NCBI RefSeq assembly: GCF_030272615.1 | Contig: NC_081413.1 | Span: 162,316,849-162,376,848, forward strand | Direction of reading: 5' to 3' | DNA length: 60,000 nucleotides | Source: Cryptomeria japonica | Taxonomy: Eukaryota > Streptophyta > Pinopsida > Cupressales > Cupressaceae | Part shown: positions 35,608-46,240 of the stretch, in pieces | Position numbering within the stretch: position 1 is the first letter of the stretch | Layout of the letters: each line of letters starts with the position of its first letter | Translations under genes and position numbers: made by a program | The notes under the pieces: model-generated | Database searches by the model: none | Told to the model about the DNA's origin: nothing | Seen by the model: the letters and a program-made list of their open reading frames with translations, nothing else

Positions 35608-35985
35608 TTATGTAAAAGTAGGTATACTAGCAATAGGAGTTGTCAAAGGAATAGAATGATTGTCTTGAGTAGGAGGTTGTGTATAACCTAAAGTTTCAGC
35701 ACAACTCTTCATAGGCATCACATTCGAATCCACAATGTGTGCAATACCACACAAAATATCAATTCCATTCTTATCACTTTGAACCATACGTTTTAGACCC
35801 TCAATTAAGGAAAGAGCTTGACTATCGGGGTATTCTTGAGACATCCATTGTCGAAAATCATCAAATTGGTTATCCAATTTCGAAAGTTGTTCTACAGAAA
35901 CCTCATGGAGAGCTTCTTCATCATTAAGAGGATTAGAGGAATTACCCATGTCCTCGTTAAAAAGGCCATTCAAATTAGTTTCCAT
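35608..35985 (-). CDS. Small ORF upstream of gag, 125 aa, same frame
   Basis: Open from ATG 35985 to TAA 35608-35610. It is acidic with no recognised domain; the middle (VEQLSKLDNQFDDFRQWMSQ) is probably helical. It is in the same frame as the 991-aa ORF, with only AAC ATA between its stop and the next ATG. The two could be one protein split by a single stop (mutation or readthrough), or a separate leader ORF as reported for Ogre/Tat-type elements. I cannot choose between these from one copy. Confidence 0.7.
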   Translation of the reverse strand: METNLNGLFNEDMGNSSNPLNDEEALHEVSVEQLSKLDNQFDDFRQWMSQEYPDSQALSLIEGLKRMVQSDKNGIDILCGIAHIVDSNVMPMKSCAETLGYTQPPTQDNHSIPLTTPIASIPTFT

Positions 35986-37238
35986 CTCCTCGGTAATTAA
36001 ACCTTGGAAAGACTTAATTATAAGGCTTCATCTAACGGGAATAGTGTAAGTAGGGCTTATTGTTGTAAAACTCATGCACTAAAAGAGAGAGAGAAGATTT
36101 TGAATTTTAGAGGTAGCAAATTTCAATAAAATCAGCCGATCTCCTAGATTTAAGCTGTTAAATACAATCAGGACAATCTCCCAAAATTTCGGAAAAAATG
36201 TCAGGGACCGTGGCGAACGGAGTGCACACGGTCCTCGCAACTTTTTTCAAAATTTTCAAGGATGAAAGTTATGATGATTTTAAAGCTAATCTGAAAAAAT
36301 TGAGTGATTTTACGATCTGTAGATAGGCCAAATTAAAGTTGCAATCTCAAAATTAAACCCTACCAAGATTGTTGAAAAATGCAGAATTTGAATTTTGAAA
36401 AAGAGAGGGAAACTGAAATTTTGAATTTTATGATTTTAGAGGGAATACTGAAAGCAATGCAGACTTTGAAATTTAAAAGTTGACTCGATTTCATGCAAAA
36501 TTCAAATTTGAAAGTGGAAATCAAAGTTGTTGCAATTAAACACTTAATTTCAAAAAGTCACAAACTGCAAAAATTTGAATAGAACACTGAAATTTCGAAT
36601 GAATGCTAACACACTTTTCAGATTTAGGACAGTAAGAAACACAATTTTGACACAAATTTCAATTTCAACAATTTTTGAATGATTATAAGCCTTAATCCAA
36701 GCAATCACTAGACCAACTTTGACTTTAATTTTGAAAGTGTTAGAATTGATGAAATCAGCCAAGATTCTGGATTCTAGCAGAAAAATGCAGTAAGATCTAG
36801 CTCCCGAAATTTTAGAAAAAATGTTGGGGACGATGGCGCTCGGGGTGCACATGGTCCTCGCAACTTTTTTCAAAATTTTCAGGGATGAGAGATATTGTGA
36901 TTTTGTTACGGAATCCAAAGTTACAGCTGATTTGGAGGTGTTTAGATCAGTGAAATCATCGGTCAAAGGTTGAATCAAGAGGGTTTTAAAAATTAGGGTT
37001 TTGACACAACCACTTAATTTTCAAAATTAAAGCACAAATATGAATTGACAATTTGCAATAGAAGGGTAGATCTTAAACAAGCATTAACAATTAAACATTT
37101 CACAAGCTCAATTACTAAAAAGAAAATTTTAGGGTTTTTATGCAATTAACCTCTAAAATTTACAAAAGATCAAGCATGGAAATGTAATTAAGGAAGCAAA
37201 TTTTTCAGATCTAACCATGAATAATCAGAATTAGGATG
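35986..37238 (-). mobile_element. Leader of the TR-GAG element with repeated hairpin motif
   Basis: About 1.25 kb without genes. Two copies (36203-36240, 36836-36864) of a GC-rich motif starting GGGAC and ending GTGCACACGGTCC (second copy GTGCACATGGTCC) stand out in AT-rich DNA. The same motif is in both LTRs. Possible packaging or dimerisation signal; see findings. Confidence 0.6.
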
Positions 37239-37256
37239 TTCACATCGGGTTCACCA
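37239..37256 (-). other. Primer binding site of the TR-GAG element
   Basis: Minus strand TGGTGAACCCGATGTGAA, three bases after the LTR end. It starts with TGG, complementary to a tRNA CCA end. The site of element X (54483-54500) shares TGGTGAACCC. The tRNA is not identified. Confidence 0.75.
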
Positions 37257-37259
37257 AAA

Positions 37260-38461
37260 TGTAAAGCGGAAAAATCGAACCCTAGGTGTTCCCCCCCCCC
37301 ACTCCAAGGAGAGAGAAAGGAGGGTCACTAGGGTTGACGGTTTTCACTTAGGAGGGACTTTACATTCAAAAGAGGGGTTGAAACACACAAGATCCAATCC
37401 CACACAATGCAAGACTGGATTCTAAATGAGTTTCAAGGGTTGAGACAACAAGGACACCCTCTTTTGTAAAGAATGTAGATAGAATGATTGAACTAGGAAT
37501 GTATGTAAAAGCAAGAAAGATTCACTTGTAAACGGAGATAGGGATACGGGATGAAGCTGTGGACCTGAAATTAGCAGTAAAATGTCGAGACGATGTTGTC
37601 TTGCAAATTTGAGCGAAATTTGTCGAGATGATGGTGCCCGGAGTGCACACGGTCCTCCGAAAAATCCGCTAAACGAAGGGGGATCTGTTCGTCTCTGCAC
37701 AAGGATTCTAGATCTTCAATTACAACCACGTACCTGCAACCTACACACAAAAAAGAGAGGACGATTGGGGGGTTAGGGATTAGGGGTTTGCCTTTAGGTC
37801 AAACCCCAGTTTTGGAATTAACCAAGGAATGAGAATGCTGTAAATGTAAGTGTTTGTAATGTAAACAAGTACTGATACCTTGTTGTAAGAATGTTTGTAT
37901 TCTTACATGCGAAGGTGTAATGATGTTGTATGTTATATGTTGTAAGTGATCTCCTCTTCAATGGTTGAATCCTTGTATTTGAATGCAACACCTAGCCTTG
38001 AATGGAGACTTAGAATACTCAATTGCTTGAAGGAATACTTGAATGCTTGAATGTTTGAATGTTTGAATATTGCTTCCGCGTCTTGCTCACATATGTTTTG
38101 TTTTCCTCCCTCTTTTGGGAGAGGAAATGTAGTTTATATACTTGTCAATTAGGGTTAGGAGACTAATTTTTCCGACCTTAGGCCGACCTAGGAACAATAC
38201 TTTCCAAATTGCAAACTTAAAGACCCGATGCCCAACAAGAGATCGGGCCCAAAATAGGGCAAGGGACCAGGGCGCTGGGCGCCATGGTCCCACCTCTCGG
38301 GACAACAGGGTGCAAGGAAGGATCAGGCCAAGGTGCAGAAATATGCAGTTTTTGATGTCGTAAAAGGTTTCGGGGTCTCCGTTCAGGCTCAACATTGCGC
38401 CGCCATCGTGAAGACCCAAATGCAGTCGAAATTGCAAGTGTCGCAATTTTAGGATGCTACA
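37260..38461 (-). mobile_element. 5' LTR of the TR-GAG element
   Basis: Same length and ends as the 3' LTR. Differences are scattered single bases, many C/T or G/A. Confidence 0.9.
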
Positions 38462-38466
38462 GATCC
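38462..38466. repeat. Target site duplication GATCC (right)
   Basis: Matches 30664-30668. Joining the flanks restores a continuous text (gagggagaagatccttatca) that is in frame with the gag remnant of element X. Confidence 0.9.
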
Positions 38467-39246
38467 TTATCATCTAAGGCTTCATCTTTTCAAAATGTTA
38501 CATGAGGAGATAGGTCATGAATAAAATGCATAACATCATCTTCCCTACAAATATTTTGATCACTAAGAATCTAGGAGAATAAGGAGGCTCTAAAGGGCTT
38601 GATAAGCCAACATTTTGATCTTTCCCTTCTTGCACTAGAGTATGCCTATAATAAGAGGATGGTGTCATGTTACTCTGCAATGCTTCCTCTCTATTATAGT
38701 GATCATTAATAGGAGTATTGAATTTGTCCTCATTCACATTAGATACCCTAGGAGAGTTACAAGTGTTAAATTTGTTAATGCCATCTTTAGGGTTATCATT
38801 ATTTACCAAATCCTTTACGTGAGATACATATGTAATGCATTTATTTAAAAATATCATCATAAAACAACATATATCATGGATAAAATCTTTAAGATTTATT
38901 TGCAAGGACACATTTTATAAACCTTAAAAATACAATATGTAAGAGTACTATGAATGAAAAGAAGCAATGTCAAATGAAAGAAGCCATTATCCAATACATG
39001 ATTATGATAAATGTAAGTAAAAATCAATGTAATCATATGTGAAACAATAAATAAATCAGAATTAGTGAATTCCATTATAAGTGCTTAAAATTAGATGTGA
39101 AAAAATTTGCAACCCACAAGCCAAATTTAGCAAAATAAGCTAGGGTTTTTATGAAATTAACCACTAAATTTATGTAATTATGATCTATGAGTGCAAAATA
39201 AATTTTTCAAATGCCTAAAAATTAGATCAGAGAACATAAATAAAAA
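38467..39246 (-). pseudogene. Gag N-terminal remnant and leader of element X
   Basis: Minus-strand coding text at 38911-38498 (HYNREEALQSNMTPSSYYRH, then GLSSPLEPPYSPRFL) leads toward the gag remnant on the far side of the TR-GAG insertion. 38912-39246 is leader: tagggtttttatgaaattaa here matches the leader of the TR-GAG element near 37130, showing the two are relatives. Confidence 0.5.
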
Positions 39247-39251
39247 ATAAG
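39247..39251. repeat. Target site duplication ATAAG (left) of element Y
   Basis: ATAAG before LTR start TGTAGATTTTC; the same five bases follow the other LTR at 54473-54477. Confidence 0.85.
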
Positions 39252-41473
39252 TGTAGATTTTCATCCACCGTGCCCCTTTTGGGAGTCAATTTTTTTTTTT
39301 GGCTGAGGTTTTAACTTTTGTGCCCTCGCATCTTCCAACTCACGTTGTTTGAGCTTCTCTTTTTCCTCCATCAGGAAGCTAAGAGATGCTGACACGTGGA
39401 AAGTTTCCTTGCTGCTCTCTATTGGTGGGCCCACATCTCTAAAAGGTGTTTACATTCGTGTCGCATGGCAGATCCTCTCGAGGTGTCTTATGCAGTTTTG
39501 TTTCGTCCCTAGGATGCTCTCTCTTGCTGCCACATTGCATTTGAAGCAACCGCTGGGATAAACCTTAGTATTTTTTTTGAGATAATGGGGCGTTTGTTGC
39601 CAACAACATGCGGTTGAGTAACGGTTGCGAGTTCTTCCATTTTTATTCGTCATTAGGAGATTTGGTGGTAGTTGTGCTAGAAGATGAAGCTATCTTAATC
39701 CAGCTTCTCATTAGGTTGTTTCGTAGTTGCTAATAGGGTTGCCAGTGATGCATATGGTTTTTCTCTCAGTTTTCTCCGCCAAGCCATTGGTTCTCATCTA
39801 TATAAGTGTTTCTTTTTGCTTTTGTAAGGGTTCAAATTTTTTGAGAAGAATTATAGGCAATTGTTGTGGAATTATGCCTTTAATTTTTGGTGTTGGGAGT
39901 TGATTTTGGGGTGTGTAAGTTTATTGGTGTGGAAAGAAGGAACTTGGTTATTATTTGTAGTTGTTGGTCCTCCATTCTTTATTTCTATGATTCATATTGT
40001 AATGCTGGTAGTAGTACTAACAACAGTTCCTATTGTTCTTTCTTGTTCCATTAAATAAGTGGAAGAGGTTGGCCATGCCGCCTATCTTGGAATAGTGATT
40101 TTGTCTTAGTTTGTAATCCATATTATGCATTGTAAGCTGGTTAGTAATACTAATAGCCATCTGATTAGATTATTGCTTTAAGTCCCACTCCATAAGTGGA
40201 AGAGGCTGGCTTTGCCGCCTATTTTGGATATTGTAATACTGTCCTCCTATTGCATAAGCGGTAGAGTTGATTTGAATTTCATTTCTAGCCCTCCTGCTGA
40301 ACATGCAGTTGAGTGATTGCACTCTTCAATTCTTTGGCTTGTCCTTGGCTACTTTACCTCCAAGTGATTGCATTGCTCTCAATATCCCGCCGTATAAGCA
40401 GAAGGGGCTGGCTTGCTGCCCAAAGATTGTAATTATTTTCAGTTATTGGCATCTAATGATCCCCTCATCATTATATGCTCTCACCCTCCCAGATTAGGCT
40501 CTCGGTGATCAGAAAGTGGACGGTTACTTTGAGCAGCATTTGGTTTTCATTTCCTAACCATACAAGTGTTGTGTTGAATGTAATTGTGGAATAAATTTGG
40601 AAAAAATTAAGGGGGATATTACACTTTCGTTGTTATTAACGAGTTTCTAGACTTTTCCTACACTTACCGATTCCTTAGAAATAACAGGTGTAAAGTACTA
40701 GTTTTTATTTATTTAATTGCCGATTACAAAACTGTACAATTCATCATCGTTAGTTTAAAGAGTTGTTTGATTTAACCATTAACTATTGATGATAAAATTG
40801 TTTTTCAAATTTTTATACTTTAAAAATAGTGGTACTCATTTAAATTTTTTATTTTAAAAATATATATGTATATATATATATATCTTATCTGTTTCTTACA
40901 TGCAACTTCTAAATTTACCATTTCTTGTCATGTTGTCATTGCAGTTGCATTTTCCGTTTCTTGTTCTGGTAACATAGGTCTGAATTGGATCAGTTAGACT
41001 GTGATAATCAAATTGTGCCTTCGGCCTTTATGATCACTATATTTCAATGTGCAAGGATATCTTTCTATTCATTTTGTAATTCTATGCAACTTCAAGAAAA
41101 TATGTTGTAAGACTCTGCAGATTAAATTGTCTTTTGAACTTGTTATCTAGTGGATGAATGACATCTGTTACTTTATGTTGAATGGACCGTTGTGTATTTT
41201 TCAATCTTGATTTTCTGGGCATGTAGATTGTTGAATGGGCCTCAAAGATGCACATATGTGAAGTTTTCTTTTTGCTTGTAGTATTGTAAAATCATCTCAG
41301 CACATCTCTATAGAATAGTTTTTCTTTAAGTTTCCCTTCTTCCCCTTTTCTCCCCCCATGTATGAAGAGTAGGCTTCTAAAATCCCGGAGGTCACTCAGT
41401 GAATACGAGTAGGTCCCCCATCACTGATTTTCCCATAAGGCTATTTTCGTAAAAGAAATTTTAAGGATCAACA
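39252..41473 (+). mobile_element. 5' LTR of element Y (2222 bp)
   Basis: Starts TGTAGATTTTC, ends atcaaca. It matches 53350-54472 at both ends, but has about 1.1 kb (39880-40990) that the 3' LTR lacks. That segment carries a degenerate repeat (aagtggaagaggttggc near 40060, again near 40195, 40255 and 40393). A deletion in the 3' LTR is the likely cause. Confidence 0.8.
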
Positions 41474-41482
41474 ATTTTTTTC

Positions 41483-41500
41483 TGGCATGCCCACCATGGG
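41483..41500 (+). other. Primer binding site of element Y
   Basis: TGGCATGCCCACCATGGG, nine bases after the LTR. It resembles the site of element W (TGGCACGCCCGATGGGAC). Confidence 0.65.
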
Positions 41501-41530
41501 GCCATTTTTCTTTTTGTTTAAAGAGGGTGT

Positions 41531-42900
41531 GTGAGCCATAGGCTAGTTACTAGGAGCCAATCCGTAAAAAATCTTAGTTTATTATTACCACCCCTAGTTG
41601 GGGTCCAAGCAATATTAGGATTCGTAGTGCAAATCCTTGTCCAGGCAATTCACGTCCCAATGGTAGTCCAACCTCCGATGAATTTTATTACTTGCAATAA
41701 TGGGAGCCCTCTTATCCCACCCATCCCCTCTTCTCAATGGGATGCTATCCCCACATCCACATCAAAAGCTCTACCGAAGTTCACTGGAGATGATTCTAAG
41801 ACCCCCGAGGAACATTTATAGGATGTGGCCGATGTGTGCAATGTACACAATGTCTCATAGTAGAATGTAGCATTAAGATTGATCACAACTTATTTCAAGG
41901 GAAAAGCCCAAGATTGGTATAAATCCCTCACACCAAATTCAATAGGAAGTTGGGACCAACTAGGAGATCTTTTCTTCAAATGATTTATTGAGAAGGGTGA
42001 TAGATCTTCTCTGACAACAACTGATCATGATAAGAAGGGCCCCCCAAGAAGCTGTGACAAATTTTAATACCAGATTCTAGAAGACATGGCAAAGAATACC
42101 TATATCTTCTCGGCCCCCTATGGACATGGTTTTCTTATTCTACTTGAAAGCTTTCAATTCTGACATATCTATCATGATCCAGTCTTTGGGAGGTAACACT
42201 CTTCCAAACACTTACGAGATAGCTATTCGGGTGGAGAAAAACTTAATTGATGTTGGGAAGCTCCCACCAAGACCGTGAATCCCCATCCTTCCTGATCTAT
42301 CAAGCCAAATTCCCAAATCATCGCCTTCAAGCACATCCACACCTCAATCTATGTATATTTATCCTATTGCTCAGTAGGAAAGTACTCGCGCTCCCTCCAC
42401 TCTAGCTATAGAGGTTAATGATATATTAAATTTGCTTAGAACCTTTTCAAATGAGATCATCAACCTTAAGAGGAAACAAGCAGCGAATACTCGCCCCCCT
42501 TTTCAAAATTACCAAAGCGCAAGACCCCCTTACCAGCAAAACCAATATCAAAGCGACACAAAATCTAATCAAACTCATCCAAACAACCAAATTTTACCTG
42601 TACATACACCTTTGCAAACTGTACCTCCCAATAACAACAAAGAATTGGTGGTTGGCCAGAATAACTTCACAGATGACACCAATTCATGGTGCTTCCTTGT
42701 AACACTGCTCATATGCCATGACATTGTTCGAGAGGAAACTTGCAATAGGTGGCTGAATAGGTGGCTGAGAAAAGGAGTCAAGGAATGGGCCCTGATGCTG
42801 GGGTTTATGCTTCTCCAAGTATGGATAATGCTACACTTACTATCCAAATGCAGGGCATGTCCTTAGAGAAAGAGGCTAAGATCACTCCAGATCATGCCCT
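41531..42900 (+). pseudogene. gag of element Y, decayed
   Basis: A short N-terminal frame (41531-41821) ends in LPKFTGDDSKTPEEHL, then a stop, then DVADVCNVHNVS. The capsid text continues with ALRLITTYFKGKAQDWYKSL and WDQLGDLFFK: the usual gypsy retrotrans_gag order. After several frameshifts, 42432-42702 is Asn/Gln/Pro-rich linker. No Cys-His knuckle was identified. It has at least six stops or shifts, so it is not functional. Confidence 0.7.
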
Positions 42901-43345
42901 CTTTTCATGGATGGAGGATGAGGAGACGATCCTCACAAATGATGCTTCCACACCATCTACAAAGGTACCGCAAGTGTAGTCCAATTATAACCTCCACTCT
43001 AAGTGATGGTTTATCGGAGAACTTGTAATGCAACAGCTGAAAGAAAATAGAAAGAAGTCGACAGAGCAACCTGTTGGAGTATCGAGTCCTCAAAAAGAAA
43101 AAGGTTTTATACCTTACAAGGCAAAAGGCTCGAAGACCCCCGTTCCTACAATCCTTGACATAGTGGAGAAATTGAAGAAAGCTTCCACAAATGTATCCCA
43201 ATGGGATATCCTTACTATTCCTGAATAGAAAGACCATTTGTAGGAGGCACTCGATGAAACTGAAAAGCTATTTGTCGAGCCAACGGTAGTTGGATTGCAC
43301 AAGAAGAGCGATGGAACTGTTTCAGGAAACTAATCGCGACCCCCG

Positions 43346-43576
43346 GTGGTGCTTACCAATGAAGGCCTTGAAGTCACTACTGTCACAAAGGAAGGTAAGT
43401 CAAAGCCCAATCCTTTCTTTTTGAATCTTATTGTTGGGGATAAGTTACTTCACAATTCCATGATTGATTCTAGTGCTAGTACTATCATCATGCCCAAGCA
43501 AATAGGGAAAGTCTTGAATTTGAAATATGAATTTGTAAGTAGGGGGGTCATGCAATTAGATGGAAATAAAGTATAG
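43346..43576 (+). pseudogene. Protease domain of element Y
   Basis: Open for 77 codons. It encodes PFFLNLIVGDKLLHNSMIDS followed by SASTIIMPKQIGKVLNLKYE, the flap and active-site order of plant gypsy retropepsins. The catalytic D-(S/T)-G is DSS (GAT at 43466), a one-base change from DSG. Confidence 0.7.
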
Positions 43577-44089
43577 ACTGTGGGCATTATAAAAATCCTC
43601 TCTCACCTTATTCACTTGTCCTAGCACAACGGTGACCCAAGAGGTAGTAGTTATTGACATTCCCTCTATTTTCGGCCTCTGTTTGTCCTGAGATTTCACC
43701 GCCAAGGTTGGGGGATATCTCTCCTTAAATTGGTCCCACCTTATCATTAGGACTAAGCATGGGGAGATAAGTTGAAGATATTTCCCGAACCTCTCCATTC
43801 AGAGTGCATATCTGATGAAGCTATGATTAACTTTCAAGCTTCCCACACGTCCATATCTAGAAGTGAAATGAAATGTGTAGAGCTACTAAAAGATGAAGAA
43901 ATAACTAGAGACTGATCTGCAGATCAAGAGGTTTTCTTGAATGAATTCATAGATATGGATACTTATAGGGATTACCACGCCACCAAAATTGGGATGCATG
44001 TGATTTTTGATGAAGACCGACCAATTCCTAAGGTGTCAAAGGACCTGCAACACAGATAAAAAGAAAAATAAGACCTGACTTCTAAACTC

Positions 44090-44530
44090 TGGACCCTCCA
44101 CTTTGATGGGGCCAGATGCAAGACCGTTTTGGGAGTAGGAATTTGTCTCATTTTGTCTTCTGGAGAGCATAACTTGAGGTCTTTCCATCTTCAGTTTGCC
44201 TATTCCAACAATGAGGGTGAGTATGAAGGTTTGGTTCATGGGTTGCACCTTGCAGAACAACTACAAAGCATGTCTGCATGTCTACATGTTTTGTTCATGG
44301 GTTGAGCCTTGCAGGACAGTATTTCGGCAAATTTCATGGGATTCAGAATTAGTCATTCATCAGGTCTAGGGAATATCAACTACAAAGCATGTCTTCATGC
44401 CTTCATGCCACCACAGAGTTTGGGACCTGATTGAGAGCTTCAAATATTTTAATATTCAAAGGATTCCCTGGAAGAAAAATGAAGCCTCCAATTGCATGGC
44501 CACCATAGGATCGCAATTCGATCTCACATT
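44090..44530 (+). pseudogene. Extra (RVT_3-type) RNase H of element Y, upstream of RT
   Basis: WTLHFDGARCKTVLGVGICL, then NNEGEYEGLVHGLHLAEQ, then (after a shift) WDSELVIHQV and IPWKKNEASNCMATIGS. These are the signature segments of the second, 'archaeal-like' RNase H of Tat-type plant elements. All three catalytic acids can be read (D in HFDG, E in EGEYEG, D in WDSEL). It lies before the RT here; in the Tat elements I know it follows the first RNase H. Frameshifts and stops show it is inactive. Confidence 0.7.
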
Positions 44531-44909
44531 AGAATTATTGGAAAACCAAAATTCATTCTAGGTTGTTGTCAGACCTGCTATACCAGACAATGATACCCAT
44601 TGGCAAGTTTTTGAAAGTAATGAGCGTATACCCATGTTCATCCAACAATTAGGGGAGTTCATGGGTCAATTACAACCTAAGGTATCTGAGGCATATGGCA
44701 ACCAAGTGATTGAAATTAAAAAAAAAACTTCCCAAAGGTTTGATTACTCTTGAGAACATTTTTGATTGTGAAGATTCCTGGAATGACAAGAGGAATTTCA
44801 CAATGATTAAAGGGGATTGCACTAAGCTCCAAGTCAGGGTGGCCGAAAACTCAAAGTAGGGAAAGATGTTCCCCAATGCCAAAGAGAAAGACTCATCCAT
44901 TTCTACGAT

Positions 44910-45700
44910 GAATATTTGGGGGTGATCACATGGTCACATGATGATCTAAAGGGCTACAATCCAAAAGTAATCCAACATACAATCAAACTGGAAGAAGGAG
45001 CAAAGCCTATCCGGCAAAAGCAATGTCCACTCAACCCGAAGATTGAATCTCTAATGTTGCAAGAGTTGCACAAGTTAATCGATTCCAGGATTATATATCC
45101 AATTAAGCACAACACCTAGGTCTCCAACTTGGTGCCAGTCCGGAAGAAGAATGGTGACATTTGCCTTTGTGTAGACTTTTGGGACCTGAACAGAGCTTCC
45201 CTAAAGGATCATTACCCATTGCCTCCGATGGAGCAGATTTTGCATACTATGGTTGGGTCTGAAATTTTCTCCATGCTCAATGATTTATCTGGTTATAATC
45301 AAGTCCTCATCAAATCAGAGGACCAACATAGAACCACATTCACCACCAAGTAGAGGAAATTTGCCTATCAAAAAATGCCTTTTGGGTTATCTAATGTTGG
45401 TGCTACTTTTCAGAGGGCCATGCATATAGCCTTTCAAGAACTGATAAACAGAATAATCTTGATTTACCTAGATGACTTAACTGTGTTTTCAAAATACAAG
45501 GAGGGTCACTTAGACCATTTGGAGCTTTTTTTTTCAGAAGTGCAAGGAGTTTGGCGTCTCTCCGAACTCTAAGAAATGCATCTTCGGGGTTCCTCAAGGG
45601 AAGTTGCTAGGACATGTGGTGTCCAAAGAAGGAGTGTCTATTGACCTAGACCAAGTGAAAGCTATCAAAGAGCTCCCCTTTCCGGTGAACAAGAAGGGTG
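44910..45700 (+). pseudogene. Reverse transcriptase of element Y
   Basis: Recognised by HTIKLEEGAKPIRQKQ, LVPVRKKNGDICLCVDFWDL, DHYPLPPMEQIL, FSMLNDLSGYNQV, KMPFGLSNVGATFQRAM and the catalytic YLDD (45465-45476). One frame with TAG stops at expected Trp sites (45117, 45351), then a frameshift near 45540. Usual gypsy RT length. Confidence 0.85.
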
Positions 45701-46240
45701 TCTAGTCTTTTTTGGGGAAGATCAACTTTGTCAGTAGATTCATTTTAGATTTCGCTAGAATGGTAAGGCCTATCACCCTCATGCTTAAAAATGATATGCA
45801 TTTCAAATGGACTCTGTAGGGCGAGGAAGAATTTGAAAATATTAAAGATGTTATCTCATCCGCCCCTATTCTAGAAAATTTAGACATGTCCAAGGATTTT
45901 CTAATGTATGTTTATGCCAACAATTTCAGCATAGTTGTTGTGTTAACCCAGAAGAATGCAGAGTCTAAAGGCGAGCATCCAATTGCTTTCCATTCAAAAA
46001 TTATGAAAGCATATGAAATCAAATATAATTTTGTGGAAAAACAAGCCTTTACCATTGTAAAAGGCCTAAAAAAGTTTAGGCATTTCATTGCCTATAACAA
46101 GATGACTGTCTACATGGCTCATCCTGCAGTCCATGAGTACATTATGGAAATAGAAAACATGAAAAAGAGAGCCAATTGGATTACCAATATCCTTGAGTAT
46201 GATATTGATGTTAGACCTACCAAGGTAATTTGAGGCAAAG
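45701..46240 (+). pseudogene. RNase H of element Y
   Basis: After a degraded start (45701-45885), 45886-46233 is open and encodes DFLMYVYANNFSIVVVLTQK, HPIAFHSKIMKAYEIKYNF, KQAFTIVKGLKKFRHFI and ANWITNILEYDIDV, the gypsy RNase H. The first catalytic Asp (usually in an ASD/ATD context) reads Asn here, in YANNFS. It may be loss in this copy, or an older loss of the kind reported for Tat elements that have a second RNase H. Confidence 0.75.

Larger units (their letters stand above)
30669..38461 (-). mobile_element. Complete gag-protease-only LTR retrotransposon (TR-GAG type)
   Basis: Two 1202-bp LTRs of identical length (30669-31870, 37260-38461), TG...CA ends, a 5-bp target duplication GATCC, a primer site (37239-37256) and a polypurine tract (31871-31885) define a whole element of 7793 bp. 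The internal region has one small ORF and one 991-codon ORF, and no reverse transcriptase, RNase H or integrase. Such elements are known as terminal-repeat retrotransposons with GAG domain (TR-GAG). The LTRs are about 95-97% alike by eye, so this is the youngest insertion in the window. It must use pol enzymes from another element. Confidence 0.9.

Noticed and set aside
32821-35927. Several plus-strand ORFs of 60-79 codons inside the 991-codon gene
   Set aside because: Shadows of the minus-strand Gag-protease ORF.
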